64,000 nucleotides of DNA from Gemmatimonadales bacterium (GCA_025934955.1 JAICWE010000011.1:1-64000); one strand, 5' to 3'. Positions 8,859 to 17,745 are shown, counted from the first letter of the stretch. Notes: generated from the letters alone by a model not told the origin. Numbers and translations: made by a program.

Positions 8859-9272
8859 ATGCCGCGATGCAGCGTGACGCGGCGCGTGCACTTCAACGCC
8901 GCGCACCGTCTTCATAACCCGAAGCAGAGCGACGAGTGGAACCGGCGGACCTACGGGAAGTGCAACAACCCGAACTTCCACGGCCACAACTACGAGATGG
9001 ACGTCACCGTGACGGGCGAGGTCTCCGGTGAGACCGGCTATGTCATGGACCTGGACGAGCTCAAGCGCATCACCGAGCGGGTGGTGCTCTCGCGGCTCGA
9101 CCACGCCAATCTCAATGTGGACGTGCCGTGGTTCCGCGATGTGATTCCCAGCGTCGAGAACATCGCCGTCGTCTGCTGGCGCGAGCTGCGCGCCGCCCTG
9201 CCCGCGGAGCTGGCGCTCCGCCTCCGTCTTTGGGAGACGCCGAGGAACTATGTCGAGTATGAAGGCCATTAG
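8859..9272 (+). CDS. 6-pyruvoyl-tetrahydropterin synthase / QueD family
   Basis: 137 residues from the ATG at 8859. The zinc histidines are in FNAAHRLH and HGHNY, and the catalytic cysteine is in [13 protein letters not shown]. The GKCNNPNxHGHNY form is that of animal-type PTPS (dihydroneopterin triphosphate to 6-pyruvoyl-tetrahydropterin). Bacterial QueD usually has a shorter Cys-to-HGH spacing. It overlaps folE by 23 bases, and folE supplies its substrate. It could still serve queuosine synthesis (6-carboxy product), but no other que gene is nearby. A TAGCTT hexamer lies about 30 bases upstream. Confidence 0.85.
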   Translation: MPRCSVTRRVHFNAAHRLHNPKQSDEWNRRTYGKCNNPNFHGHNYEMDVTVTGEVSGETGYVMDLDELKRITERVVLSRLDHANLNVDVPWFRDVIPSVENIAVVCWRELRAALPAELALRLRLWETPRNYVEYEGH

Positions 9273-9888
9273 GCCCGAGCGCACTGCGCTCACCCATCCG
9301 GAGCTGGAAGAGGAGCCCACCCTCGAGCCGATCGCGGCGCACGTGCGCGAGATCCTCGCCGCCCTCGGAGAGGACCCCGGCCGCGAGGGGCTGCTCAAGA
9401 CGCCGGAGCGGGTGGAGAAGGCGCTCCAGTTCCTCACCCAGGGCTACCGGGTGAGCGTGGCCGACGCGGTGGGCGACGCGCTCTTCGAGGAAGAGCACCA
9501 GAGCATGATCATGGTGCGCGACATCGAGCTCTACTCGCTCTGCGAGCACCACCTGCTGCCGTTCTTCGGCCGGGCGCATGTGGCGTACATCGCGAACGGG
9601 CGGATCGTCGGGCTCTCCAAGGTGGCGCGAATCGTGGACGTCTTCGCCCGGCGGCTCCAGGTGCAGGAGCGGCTCACCGACCAGATCGCGGACGCCATCA
9701 TGGAAGTGCTCGAGCCCCACGGCGTCGGCGTGGTGATCGAGGCGGCGCACTTCTGCATGATGATGCGCGGCGTCGAGAAGCAGAACTCGCGCACCGTGAC
9801 CAGCGCGCTGCGCGGCATCTTCCGCAACGATTCGCGCACCCGCGAGGAGTTCCTCCGTCTGGCGTACAGCGGCAGGACCAACGAGTAA
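9250..9888 (+). CDS. folE: GTP cyclohydrolase I
   Basis: 212 residues. Converts GTP to 7,8-dihydroneopterin triphosphate, the entry to folate and biopterin synthesis. Zinc ligands are in [18 protein letters not shown] and [35 protein letters not shown] is the family core. The start overlaps the PTPS gene by 23 bases; a second in-frame ATG lies three codons on. The N-terminal 40 residues are poorly conserved, as is usual. Confidence 0.95.
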   Translation: MSSMKAIRPERTALTHPELEEEPTLEPIAAHVREILAALGEDPGREGLLKTPERVEKALQFLTQGYRVSVADAVGDALFEEEHQSMIMVRDIELYSLCEHHLLPFFGRAHVAYIANGRIVGLSKVARIVDVFARRLQVQERLTDQIADAIMEVLEPHGVGVVIEAAHFCMMMRGVEKQNSRTVTSALRGIFRNDSRTREEFLRLAYSGRTNE

Positions 9889-9892
9889 CGCC

Positions 9893-10588
9893 GTGCGCCC
9901 GCTGGCGGGACGCACCGCGCTCGTCACCGGCGGTTCGCGCGGCATCGGCGCCGCGGCAGCCGCCGCGCTCGCCGCGGCCGGTGCCGGCGTGGTGCGGGTC
10001 GCGCGCGGGCTCACGCCGGGCGAGCACGATGGCTTTCTCGATATCCCGGTCGACATCACCGATCCCGCAGCGGTCGAGCGCCTCGCGGCCCAGGTCGCCG
10101 AGCGGGCGGGTGCGGTGCACATCGTGGTCAACGCCGCCGGCACCTTCGACCTCGTGCCGTTCGAGGAGACGTCGGTCGCGGCATTCGCGGCTCAGCTCGC
10201 GGTCAACCTCACCGGCGCGTTCGCCGTCGCCCGCGCCTTCGTTCCCGCGATGCATGCGCGCGGCGACGGCCACGTCGTCACCGTCGGCAGCGTCGCCGAC
10301 CACACCGCCTTTCCCGGCAACGCGATGTACGCCGCCGGCAAATTCGGCCTCCGCGGCCTGCACCGGACGCTGGTCGCCGAGTACCGCGGGAGCGGCGTGC
10401 GCTTCAGTCTCGTCTCGCCCGGGCCGACCGACACCGGCGTCTGGGACCCGGTGAACCCCGACACCCGGCCCGGCTTCGTCAAGCGCGCCGACATGCTGCG
10501 TCCCGCCGACGTCGCCGAGGCGATCGTCTTCGTGCTGACCCGGCCGCCGGGGGTGCAGGTCGAATCGCTGCGGCTGGGGCCCGCCTAG
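9893..10588 (+). CDS. short-chain dehydrogenase/reductase, possible sepiapterin-reductase role
   Basis: 231 residues starting at GTG, four bases after the folE stop. The Rossmann motif TGGSRGIG is at residues 12-19, followed by NAAG, the catalytic Ser in VTVGSVAD and YAAGK. Classical SDR with NAD(P)H. The sequence alone does not give the substrate. Its position after PTPS and folE suggests reduction of the 6-pyruvoyl side chain (sepiapterin-reductase-like), which would complete tetrahydrobiopterin synthesis. Confidence 0.8.
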   Translation: MRPLAGRTALVTGGSRGIGAAAAAALAAAGAGVVRVARGLTPGEHDGFLDIPVDITDPAAVERLAAQVAERAGAVHIVVNAAGTFDLVPFEETSVAAFAAQLAVNLTGAFAVARAFVPAMHARGDGHVVTVGSVADHTAFPGNAMYAAGKFGLRGLHRTLVAEYRGSGVRFSLVSPGPTDTGVWDPVNPDTRPGFVKRADMLRPADVAEAIVFVLTRPPGVQVESLRLGPA

Positions 10589-10628
10589 CCGTGTGCCGTC
10601 CCGCCTAACGCCACCGCCAGGAGATCGC

Positions 10629-12200
10629 GTGCGCCTGCCCCTCGTGTTCGCCGCAGTCCTTGCATCGTCGCTTGCCGTTCCCCTCGCCGCTCAGGCCCCG
10701 CCGCTACCGCCGCTTCCCGACTCCACCGGCTGGGGTGTGCACGTGCTCGCCGCGGCGCGCGACTCCGCCGGCGGGACCTGGGTCGGCAGCTACGGGCTCG
10801 GCATCTTCCATCTGCCGAAGGGCGCGGCCGAGTGGGAGCACATCGTCCGCGATACCAGCGGCAGCTCGATCTCGTTCGACTTCGTGAACGGCTTCGGCTT
10901 CGGGCCGCGCGGAGAGGTGTGGTACGGCACGGTGGGGAACGGGTGGGGCCTCTCGACCGACGGCGGACACACATGGCGCAACTGGGAGCTCACGCAGCTC
11001 GGGCCCGAGTGGCAGTACGTGGCGCCGAATGGCGTGATCGCCCGCGGCGACACGACGGCGATCGGCACCGCCGACGGTATTCAGATCACCACCGACGACG
11101 GCGCGCACTGGACCGCGATCGGCGATACCGTCGGGCCGCGTGCCAGGGGCCCGGCCGACACGGCACTCGCGCTGCTGGACAACGAGTACGTGCTCCGGCT
11201 CGGCCGCGTCGCGAATCGGTGGTATGCGGTGACGCTGCGGGGCATCGCGTGGCTCCGCGCCGATTCTTCCGGCTGGCGCCGCGTGCCCGGCCCGCGCATC
11301 GCCCCGCCCGATGGCGGCATCGCGCTGGCGGGCACCGACCTCGTCGGCACCCACTGCGGGCTCCAGCGGCGGGGCCACCTGCATCCGTGCCTCCCGCCGA
11401 CCGCGCCCGCGGCATCGGCGCCGCGGAAGCCGTACACCACCTGGTTCGCCCGCCCGATCGCGCTCACCGATCAGCCGTACATCGACCAGACCTACCGCTA
11501 CGGCTCGACCATGGGCGGCTACTTCCAGCAGCACCAGGGCGTCGAGTTCAATAATCCCGACGGCACGCCGGTCCACGCCATCGAGGCCGGCGACGTCGTC
11601 TATGCCGGCCGCGCGGAGGAGGGCGCCAACACCGTCGCCATCCGCCACGACACCACCGTCGCGGGTCCGGACGCCGCCCGGCTCAGGATTTTTTCGGTCT
11701 ACTATCACAACACCCGGCTTGCGGTGAAGGTGGGCGACCGGGTGCAGCGGGGGCAGGTGATCGCCTTCGTCGGGAACACCGGCCGCGCCACCAACGATCA
11801 CCTGCACCTCGAGGTGCACGCGTCGCCCACCGATTCGGTGCCCGCCATTGTGGATTCGCTCAACCGCTATCCGCCGTACACCACCAATCCCGAGCTCTGG
11901 ATCCAGCCCCTCCCCGGCACCGGCATCGTCGCGGGCCAGGTGCTCGACGGGAGCGGCCGGCCGGTCCCGCAGGCCCGGGTCTACGGCATCGTCAAGGCGC
12001 GCCCCACCGAGACGCCGTTCTCCTACGCCGAGACGTACGGCGAGCACAATCACCCGCATCCGCTGTATCACGAGAACTTCGCGGTGAGCGATGTGCCGCC
12101 CGGCCGCTACACGCTCGGCGTCGAGATCGGCGGGAAGAAGGTGTACCGGCGGGTGACGGTGAAGCCGGGGCTGGTGACGTGGGTCGTGCTCCAGCCCTGA
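10629..12200 (+). CDS. secreted M23 (LytM-like) metallopeptidase with propeller-like N-terminus
   Basis: The GTG at 10629 has AGGAG five bases upstream and gives a clean signal peptide (RLPLVFAAVLASSLAVPLAAQA); the track start at 10593 is less likely. The protein is 523 residues. Residues about 25-270 show short Gly/Trp-rich repeats like two-component-sensor beta-propellers. The M23 domain (about 290-415) has HQGVEFNNP and HLHLEVHA. The usual HxxxD zinc ligand is HxxxE here. The C-terminus (about 430-523) resembles a carboxypeptidase-regulatory Ig-like fold. Probable role: cell-wall peptide cleavage or an inactive regulator. Confidence 0.82.
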   Translation: MRLPLVFAAVLASSLAVPLAAQAPPLPPLPDSTGWGVHVLAAARDSAGGTWVGSYGLGIFHLPKGAAEWEHIVRDTSGSSISFDFVNGFGFGPRGEVWYGTVGNGWGLSTDGGHTWRNWELTQLGPEWQYVAPNGVIARGDTTAIGTADGIQITTDDGAHWTAIGDTVGPRARGPADTALALLDNEYVLRLGRVANRWYAVTLRGIAWLRADSSGWRRVPGPRIAPPDGGIALAGTDLVGTHCGLQRRGHLHPCLPPTAPAASAPRKPYTTWFARPIALTDQPYIDQTYRYGSTMGGYFQQHQGVEFNNPDGTPVHAIEAGDVVYAGRAEEGANTVAIRHDTTVAGPDAARLRIFSVYYHNTRLAVKVGDRVQRGQVIAFVGNTGRATNDHLHLEVHASPTDSVPAIVDSLNRYPPYTTNPELWIQPLPGTGIVAGQVLDGSGRPVPQARVYGIVKARPTETPFSYAETYGEHNHPHPLYHENFAVSDVPPGRYTLGVEIGGKKVYRRVTVKPGLVTWVVLQP

Positions 12201-12213
12201 TGCCCGCGCGCCG

Positions 12214-12816
12214 ATGTTCATCGAGCTGACCGATCATCTGCGCTGCCCCGAGCCGCACGAGGAGCAGTACCTCGTGCTGCTGCCCGACGATGTCGAGCAC
12301 CGCATCGTGCGCCGGGGCGAACTGGGCTGCCCGGTCTGCGGCCGTATCTATCATCTGCGGGACGGTGTCGTCGAGTTCGCCGCCGCCGCCGCGCCGCGCG
12401 GATCGGCGGCTCCGCTCGACGCTGCGGGGCTCGCGGCGCTCGTCGGACTCGGCGGGCCGGGCGGCTACATGGTGCTGGTCGGAAGTGCCGCCGACGCGGC
12501 GACCGAGCTCGCGGCGGCGGTGCCGGGTGTCGCGCTGGTGCTGGTGAATCCGCCGCACGGTCTCGCGCTTCCGCCGGACGCTCCCGCGTTCAGCGTGCTC
12601 CGCGCCTCCACACTGCCGCTCAAGAGCCGCTCGATGCGCGCCGTGGTCCTCGGCCGCGGTTTCGGTGATGCGCCGGCGTGGGTCAGCGACGCCGCGCGGG
12701 TGGTCCTCCCCGGCCTGCGCGTCGTGGGCGAAGGCGGCGAGCCGTCGGACAACGGGCTCGAGCTGCTGGCGACGGCCGGTGGCTGGTGGGTCGCGGCGCG
12801 AACCAGCTCGGCGTGA
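12214..12816 (+). CDS. Trm112-like zinc-ribbon protein with degenerate methyltransferase-like region
   Basis: 200 residues. The N-terminal 55 residues look like a Trm112/YcaR zinc ribbon (LRCPEPHEEQ, then GCPVCGRIYHLRDGVVEF). The rest has alternating strands and helices reminiscent of a class I methyltransferase (VLVGSAADAATELAAAVPG, then VVLPGLRVVGEGG) but no convincing SAM-binding loop. It may be a methyltransferase-like pseudo-enzyme. It starts 13 bases after the M23 gene and probably belongs to the same transcript. Confidence 0.55.
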   Translation: MFIELTDHLRCPEPHEEQYLVLLPDDVEHRIVRRGELGCPVCGRIYHLRDGVVEFAAAAAPRGSAAPLDAAGLAALVGLGGPGGYMVLVGSAADAATELAAAVPGVALVLVNPPHGLALPPDAPAFSVLRASTLPLKSRSMRAVVLGRGFGDAPAWVSDAARVVLPGLRVVGEGGEPSDNGLELLATAGGWWVAARTSSA

Positions 12817-12883
12817 CCCGCGTTACGGCGTCCGCTCGCGCCTCGGGTTGATCGTGCCGGTGCACTCGGGCCGGGAGGCAGAG

Positions 12884-12976
12884 ATGGGCTTCGACATCAT
12901 CGCGGGCGCAATCATCGGCGTGGTGCTCGCCATCTGGCTGGTGCTCCGGCTGCGCAGCCGCCGCGGCGCGCCGTAG
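12884..12976 (+). CDS. 30-residue single-helix membrane microprotein
   Basis: Too short for the track as a separate gene; it is the end of a 103-residue artefact ORF. The ATG has GGGAGG five bases upstream. The product is one transmembrane helix (DIIAGAIIGVVLAIWLVLRL) followed by a basic tail (RSRRGAP), so the C-terminus should stay in the cytoplasm. Function unknown. It ends three bases before the convergent acyl-CoA synthetase stop. Confidence 0.5.
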   Translation: MGFDIIAGAIIGVVLAIWLVLRLRSRRGAP

Positions 12977-12979
12977 GCG

Positions 12980-14785
12980 CTACTCCCCGGGTCGGGACGT
13001 CCGGTACAGCTCCTCGATGCGCTGCTGATGGTTCCGCTCCACTACCCGCCGCTTCACCTTGAGCGTCGGCGTCAGCTCGCCGCTCTCGATGCTGAAGTCC
13101 TCCGGCAGGATCATGAGCCGCTTCGGCAACTCGAAGTGCGCCAGGTCTTTCAGCGTCTCCATCACCTCCCGCTCGATCGCCTCGACCGTCTCCGGCCGGT
13201 TGAGCAGCGCGGGCAGGTCGCCGCTCGGGAGCCCCCGCGCTTCCGCCCAGGCCCGCACCGTTTCCCGGTTCGGCACCACGATGAGCAGGGGAAACCTGCG
13301 GCGATCCCCCAGCATCACGGCGTTCGTCACCCACCGGCTGCTCTTTGCCCGGTTCTCGATCGGCTGCGGCGCGATGTTCTTGCCGCCCGCGGTGACGATG
13401 ATGTCCTTCTTGCGGTCGGTGATCACGAGATAGCCCTCGCCGTCGATCACGCCGATGTCGCCGGTGTGGAACCAGCCGTCGGCGTCCAGCGCCTCCGCCG
13501 TCGCCTCGGGCCGCTGGAAGTAGCCCAGCATCACATGCGGCCCGCGGGTGAGGATCTCGCCGTCGGCCGCGATCCGCACCTCGACCCCGGCCAGTGGCCG
13601 GCCCACGGTGCCGATCTTGAGCTGCCCGGGCGAGTTCACCGCGATGACGGGTGACGTCTCGGTGAGGCCGTAGCCCTCGAGCACCGGCAGGCCCGCCATG
13701 AAGAAGAAACGGGCGATGTCGGGCGCGAGCGGCGCGCCGCCGGCCACGAAGAAACGGACGCGCCCGCCGGTGCGGGCCCGCAGCTTGGCGAAGACCAGGC
13801 GGTCGGCGATGGCGTGCCGGAGCACCAGGCCGCGCGGCAGCGGCCGCCGCGCCAGCACGTAGCCGGTCCACCGCTCGCCCGCCGAGCGCGCCCAGTCGAA
13901 GATGCGCCGCTTGAGCGGCGACGCCGTCGCGCTCTCCAGCACCCGGGCGTGGATCTTCTCGTAGAACCGCGGCACCGCGCAGACCACGGTGGGTCGCCGC
14001 TCGAGCAGCTCCGCCGGGACCGCCGCCAGACTGGTCGCGTAGCTGATCACCGCGCCCGACTGGATCATGCAGTAGTGACCCGCCATCCGTTCGAAGATGT
14101 GGGAGAGCGGCAGCAGCGACAGGCACTCGTCGCTGTCCCGGAGCGGCAGCACGGCGAGACCGGCGACGACGTCGAACGTGATGTTGCCGTGGCTGAGCAT
14201 CACGCCCTTGGGGTCGCCGGTGGTGCCCGAGGTATAGATGATGGTGGCGAGGTCGTCCAGCCGCGCCGCCAGCGCGTCGTCGCGCCAACCGGGGTGCCGC
14301 GCGCGCGCCGCGCGACCGCGCTCGGCGACGGCGTCGAGACTCAGCGCCTCCGCGCCGGCGATCTCCCGATCGAAAACGATCACGTGGCGGAGGTCGGGCA
14401 GCTCGGCGCGGATGTCGCGGACCTTGGCGAGCTGCGTGGCGTCGCCCACCAGCACCGCCACGGCGCCGGCGTCGCGCAGGATGTAGGCGATCTGCCTTGG
14501 GGGAAGCGTGGGGTAGATCGGCACATCCGCGGCGCGGGCGCACAGGCAGGCGAAGTCGCCGATCGCCCACTCCGGCCGGTTCTCCGAGAGGATCGCGACG
14601 CGATCGCCCGGCGCTACGCCGAGCTCGATCAGGCCGATGCTCACCGCCTCGACCTGCTCGGCGACTTCCTCGTAGCTCAGGTCCCGCCACGCTCCCGCGC
14701 GCCTGGCGCGCAGCATCACCGGTCGGCCGCGAAATCGCTCGAGCGCGCCGAAATACAGCTCCGTGAGGGTGCGCGGCGGGATCAG
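12980..14785 (-). CDS. long-chain fatty acid-CoA ligase (AMP-forming)
   Basis: Activates fatty acids to acyl-CoA via acyl-AMP. Motifs: TIIYTSGTTGDPKGVMLSH (P-loop), EGYGLTETSPVIAVN, GWFHTGDIGVIDGEGYLVITDRKKDII and AGGKNIAP with the C-terminal lysine region. About 600 residues, as in FadD15-type enzymes. The 944-residue track ORF is an overrun. No ATG, GTG or TTG precedes the conserved N-terminus. The best candidate is CTG at 14785, overlapping the upstream stop as CTGA; the next start (GTG at 14719) would remove about 22 conserved residues. It is the last gene of a minus-strand set with Ig-like and TPR proteins. Confidence 0.9.
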   Translation of the reverse strand: MIPPRTLTELYFGALERFRGRPVMLRARRAGAWRDLSYEEVAEQVEAVSIGLIELGVAPGDRVAILSENRPEWAIGDFACLCARAADVPIYPTLPPRQIAYILRDAGAVAVLVGDATQLAKVRDIRAELPDLRHVIVFDREIAGAEALSLDAVAERGRAARARHPGWRDDALAARLDDLATIIYTSGTTGDPKGVMLSHGNITFDVVAGLAVLPLRDSDECLSLLPLSHIFERMAGHYCMIQSGAVISYATSLAAVPAELLERRPTVVCAVPRFYEKIHARVLESATASPLKRRIFDWARSAGERWTGYVLARRPLPRGLVLRHAIADRLVFAKLRARTGGRVRFFVAGGAPLAPDIARFFFMAGLPVLEGYGLTETSPVIAVNSPGQLKIGTVGRPLAGVEVRIAADGEILTRGPHVMLGYFQRPEATAEALDADGWFHTGDIGVIDGEGYLVITDRKKDIIVTAGGKNIAPQPIENRAKSSRWVTNAVMLGDRRRFPLLIVVPNRETVRAWAEARGLPSGDLPALLNRPETVEAIEREVMETLKDLAHFELPKRLMILPEDFSIESGELTPTLKVKRRVVERNHQQRIEELYRTSRPGE

Positions 14786-15486
14786 GGCGTGCTCGGGAAC
14801 CGGACGATGAACTGTTGGCCCGAGCCCGGCACCGGCACGCCGTGCGCGCGGGTGGCGCTCACCGCGACGATGGCGCTGTCGGGCGGGGCGACGCCGGGAA
14901 CCCGGCTGATGGAGACGGGAATGACCGGCTGGCCGTCGGCGCCGGTCGTGACCGTGTCGGCGAGCGCGCCGCTGGGGAACTCGACCGTGCGATCCGCTGC
15001 GGACGCGAACACCGGCTGGATGATCGTGTACACCAGCGTGCCGCCCTGGAGAGGTCCCGGCGGCGTACTCGTCGTGAGCTGGGCGACGAGCGGCACCGAT
15101 GCCGGGTCGCCCGGCTGGACCGACGACGTGTCGGGGCCGATGAGCACGACGGAGTCGGCGCGAGCAGTGACGCTGAGCGCGACGGGATCGGAGCTCAGCG
15201 AGCCGACCACCGCCTGCACCCGCCCGACGCCCGGCGCATGGCCGGTGACCAGGCCGGCGCCGTCCACCACCACCGTCGTATCCACCGAGCGCCAGCCGAT
15301 CTCCGTGGCCACGCTGTCGCCCAGCTTGTCCAGGGCGCGGGCGCTGAGTCGCACCGTGTCGCCGACCTCGATGCTGGTGACCGCCGGCGCGCGCACCTCC
15401 AGCGCCACCACGCCGCCGCCGGTGTCGGTCAGGCTGCTGCAGCCGAGCGCCGCCGTGAGGAGCAGCAGGCGGGCTCGCGCGATCAC
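14782..15486 (-). CDS. Ig-like-domain lipoprotein
   Basis: 234 residues. Starts at GTG 15486, overlapping the TPR gene stop as GTGA. The N-terminus ARARLLLLTAALGCSS is a likely lipoprotein signal with an imperfect lipobox. Next is a BIG2/bacterial Ig-like domain (VTSIEVGDTVRLSARALDKLG, then VTGHAPGVGRVQAVVGSLS), then a second beta-rich domain with no recognised family. Probably anchored in the envelope. The 460-residue track ORF extends falsely upstream over the TPR gene. Confidence 0.72.
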   Translation of the reverse strand: MIARARLLLLTAALGCSSLTDTGGGVVALEVRAPAVTSIEVGDTVRLSARALDKLGDSVATEIGWRSVDTTVVVDGAGLVTGHAPGVGRVQAVVGSLSSDPVALSVTARADSVVLIGPDTSSVQPGDPASVPLVAQLTTSTPPGPLQGGTLVYTIIQPVFASAADRTVEFPSGALADTVTTGADGQPVIPVSISRVPGVAPPDSAIVAVSATRAHGVPVPGSGQQFIVRFPSTP

Positions 15487-15926
15487 AGCGTCTCCGGCGC
15501 CGGCGAGCTCGCGATCTCGCGGAGCGCGGTCTCCGCGTGCCGCACCCAGCGCTCGGCGTCCGCCCCCTTGGGAGGCCGCGCCAGGAAGGCACGGAGGTGC
15601 TCGGCGGCCTGCTGGGTGTCGCCCCGCTTGAGCAGGAGGAACGCGACACCGTAGTGCGCCCCGCCCAGCGAGCTGTCCAGCTCCAGGGCGCGGCGGTAGT
15701 GCCTGATGGCCTCTTCCGGCTGGCCGGTCTTGGTGAAGGCGATCGCCATGTTGAGGAGGATCCGCGAATCGTTGGGGTCGTCGCGGTAGGCCAGGCGATA
15801 CGAGGTGAGCGCACCCTCGTAGTCGCCCTGACGCTCCAGCGCGAGCCCCTCGTTCAGATAGTCGAGGCGCTGGGGGCGGAGGCTCTCGCTCCGCTCCTTG
15901 CCGGTCAGCCGTCGCCAGAAACTCAT
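15483..15926 (-). CDS. TPR-repeat protein
   Basis: 147 residues with about three TPR units (LNEGLALERQGDYEGALTSY, LLNMAIAFTKTGQPEEAIRHY, HYGVAFLLLKRGDTQQAAEHL). No signal peptide, so probably a cytoplasmic interaction scaffold. First gene of a three-gene minus-strand set joined by 4-base overlaps to the lipoprotein and acyl-CoA synthetase genes. A TAGCTT hexamer lies 63 bases upstream in sense orientation. Confidence 0.8.
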   Translation of the reverse strand: MSFWRRLTGKERSESLRPQRLDYLNEGLALERQGDYEGALTSYRLAYRDDPNDSRILLNMAIAFTKTGQPEEAIRHYRRALELDSSLGGAHYGVAFLLLKRGDTQQAAEHLRAFLARPPKGADAERWVRHAETALREIASSPAPETL

Positions 15927-16079
15927 CGTGTCGGGGCGGTTCCTGATCGAAATTCGATGGGCGCGGTCGCGCGCCGCGCAGGACGGGTAAAGCTAGTCCC
16001 GCCAACGAGGACCCGCAAACGCAACGGCGTGTCTTGCCGCGGCTTGGGGCGCGCCGTAGGTTGACCGGACGGAGGCGCC

Positions 16080-16595
16080 ATGCGTCGCAGCAATCCCAGT
16101 GGTCCCCGCGGCACCCTCGAGGTGGACTGGACGTTCTTCGGCGAGATCTGCCGCGCCCTGGCACTGCGCGTCGCCAACGAGTACCAGCCCGAGGTCGTGC
16201 TCGGTATCGCCAAGGCCGGCGTGATCCCCGGCGTGGTCGTCGCCTCCATTCTCCAGTGCGACTTCGCCTCGATGGTCGTGACCCGCCGCGAGGGCGGCGA
16301 CGAGCCGGTGCTCGTCACCGGGCCGCCGCCGTCGGTGCGGGGCCGCCGCGTGCTCGTGGTGGACGAGACCTGCGACACCGGCAGCACCATGAAGCTCGCG
16401 TTGAGCGAGGTCCGCGCGCTCCGGCCCCTGGAGGTCAAGAGCGCCGTCTCCTTCCGCACCGGCGACTACGCGCCCGACTACCAGGCCTTCGCCACGGAGA
16501 ACTTCATCATCCTGCCCTGGGACCGCGAAATCGTGCAGAACGGCGAGCTCATCGTTCGGCCGGACTACGCCGCGCGGCTGGCGTCCACCGGGTAG
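16080..16595 (+). CDS. phosphoribosyltransferase-family protein
   Basis: 171 residues; a GGAGG Shine-Dalgarno lies just before the ATG. The PRPP-binding motif is VLVVDETCDTGSTM, and GIAKAGVIPG is the upstream loop. The size and motifs fit the xanthine/hypoxanthine-guanine PRTase-like group often annotated only as phosphoribosyltransferase. The base substrate cannot be told from sequence. It is divergent from the TPR gene across about 150 bases. Confidence 0.82.
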   Translation: MRRSNPSGPRGTLEVDWTFFGEICRALALRVANEYQPEVVLGIAKAGVIPGVVVASILQCDFASMVVTRREGGDEPVLVTGPPPSVRGRRVLVVDETCDTGSTMKLALSEVRALRPLEVKSAVSFRTGDYAPDYQAFATENFIILPWDREIVQNGELIVRPDYAARLASTG

Positions 16596-16675
16596 CGCCG
16601 CCCTCGAACCTTTTCGCGCCGCGCCCCATCCAAGCCCTGGCCGTTCCCGAATCCTCCCAGCCAGGAGCCCGCGTC

Positions 16676-17722
16676 ATGCGTCCCGTCTCCCTCATGGTCG
16701 CCGCCGCACTCAGCGTAGCTGCCACCGCGCCGCTCAGCGCTCAAGCCGGGCGGCAGTACACCGTCGGCGGCAACAGCGTCGCGATCTACAATCTCGCCGG
16801 CAGCGCGCAGCTCGAGGCCGGCAGCGGCTCCGAGGTGCAGGTCGAGGTGACGCCCGCCGGCGCCGACGCCGCGAAGCTCACGGTGGAGCAGGGGGAGATC
16901 GGCGGCCGCAACACGCTCCGCGTCATCTATCCGTCCGACCACATCGCATATCGCGACAGCCGCTGGGACGGCCAGACCCAGCTCCGCGTGCGCGAGGACG
17001 GCACCTTCGACGGCGACGATCACGGCGGCCGCCGCGTCACGATCGAGAGCCGGGGGAACGGGCTCGACGCGTCCGCCGCGCTCCGGGTGCGGGTACCGGC
17101 CGGGCGAACGCTCGAGCTGCACCTCGCCGTCGGCGACCTCCGCGCGACCAACGTGAACGGTCGGATCACTTTGGAGACCGCGAGCGCCGACGTGACGGTG
17201 AAGGGCAGCCGCGGATCGCTGCGCGTGGACGTCGGCTCGGGCGACGTGGACGTGAGCGACAACCAGGGCGACCTGTCGCTCGACACCGGCTCGGGCAACG
17301 TCACCGTCGCCGGGTCCTCGGGCGACCGGCTCTCGATCGACACCGGCTCGGGCGACGTCACCGGCACCGACGTGCGCGCGTCCGACCTGAAGGTGGACAC
17401 CGGCTCCGGCAACGTGAAGCTGACCGGCGGCATCTCGGGCACGGTGGCGCTCGACACCGGGAGCGGCGAGGTGAGCATCACCCTCGCGCGCGAGCTTCGT
17501 GACGTGACCGTGGAGAGCGGCTCGGGCGATGTGACGCTGCGCATGCCCGACGGGGTCGGCGCGGATCTGGATGTGGAGACGTCGAGCGGCGAGATCGAGA
17601 GCGACTTCCCCGTGTCGGTCACGCGGCACGAGCACGATCACCTGCGCGGTACCATCGGCGGGGGCGGCGCCCGCATCCGGGTGGACGCGGGAAGCGGCGA
17701 CGTTCGGCTGCTGAAGAGCTGA
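16676..17722 (+). CDS. exported DUF4097 beta-repeat protein
   Basis: 348 residues from the ATG at 16676 (AGGAG upstream); the longer track ORF is an overrun across the phosphoribosyltransferase gene. It has a signal peptide ending ATAPLSAQA. From about residue 150 it carries repeated short units such as VDVGSGDVDVSDNQGDLSLDTGSGNV, each ending in SGSG[DN]V, typical of DUF4097 beta-solenoids. Related proteins occur near envelope-stress genes, but the function is not settled. Export is the clearest prediction. Confidence 0.85.
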   Translation: MRPVSLMVAAALSVAATAPLSAQAGRQYTVGGNSVAIYNLAGSAQLEAGSGSEVQVEVTPAGADAAKLTVEQGEIGGRNTLRVIYPSDHIAYRDSRWDGQTQLRVREDGTFDGDDHGGRRVTIESRGNGLDASAALRVRVPAGRTLELHLAVGDLRATNVNGRITLETASADVTVKGSRGSLRVDVGSGDVDVSDNQGDLSLDTGSGNVTVAGSSGDRLSIDTGSGDVTGTDVRASDLKVDTGSGNVKLTGGISGTVALDTGSGEVSITLARELRDVTVESGSGDVTLRMPDGVGADLDVETSSGEIESDFPVSVTRHEHDHLRGTIGGGGARIRVDAGSGDVRLLKS

Positions 17723-17745
17723 ACCGTCGAGCTGCCCGGAGGCGA

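Noticed and set aside
16034-16676. N-terminal part of the 562-residue ORF ahead of the DUF4097 gene
   Set aside because: Out-of-frame reading of the phosphoribosyltransferase gene; the ATG at 16676 has a ribosome site and a signal peptide follows.
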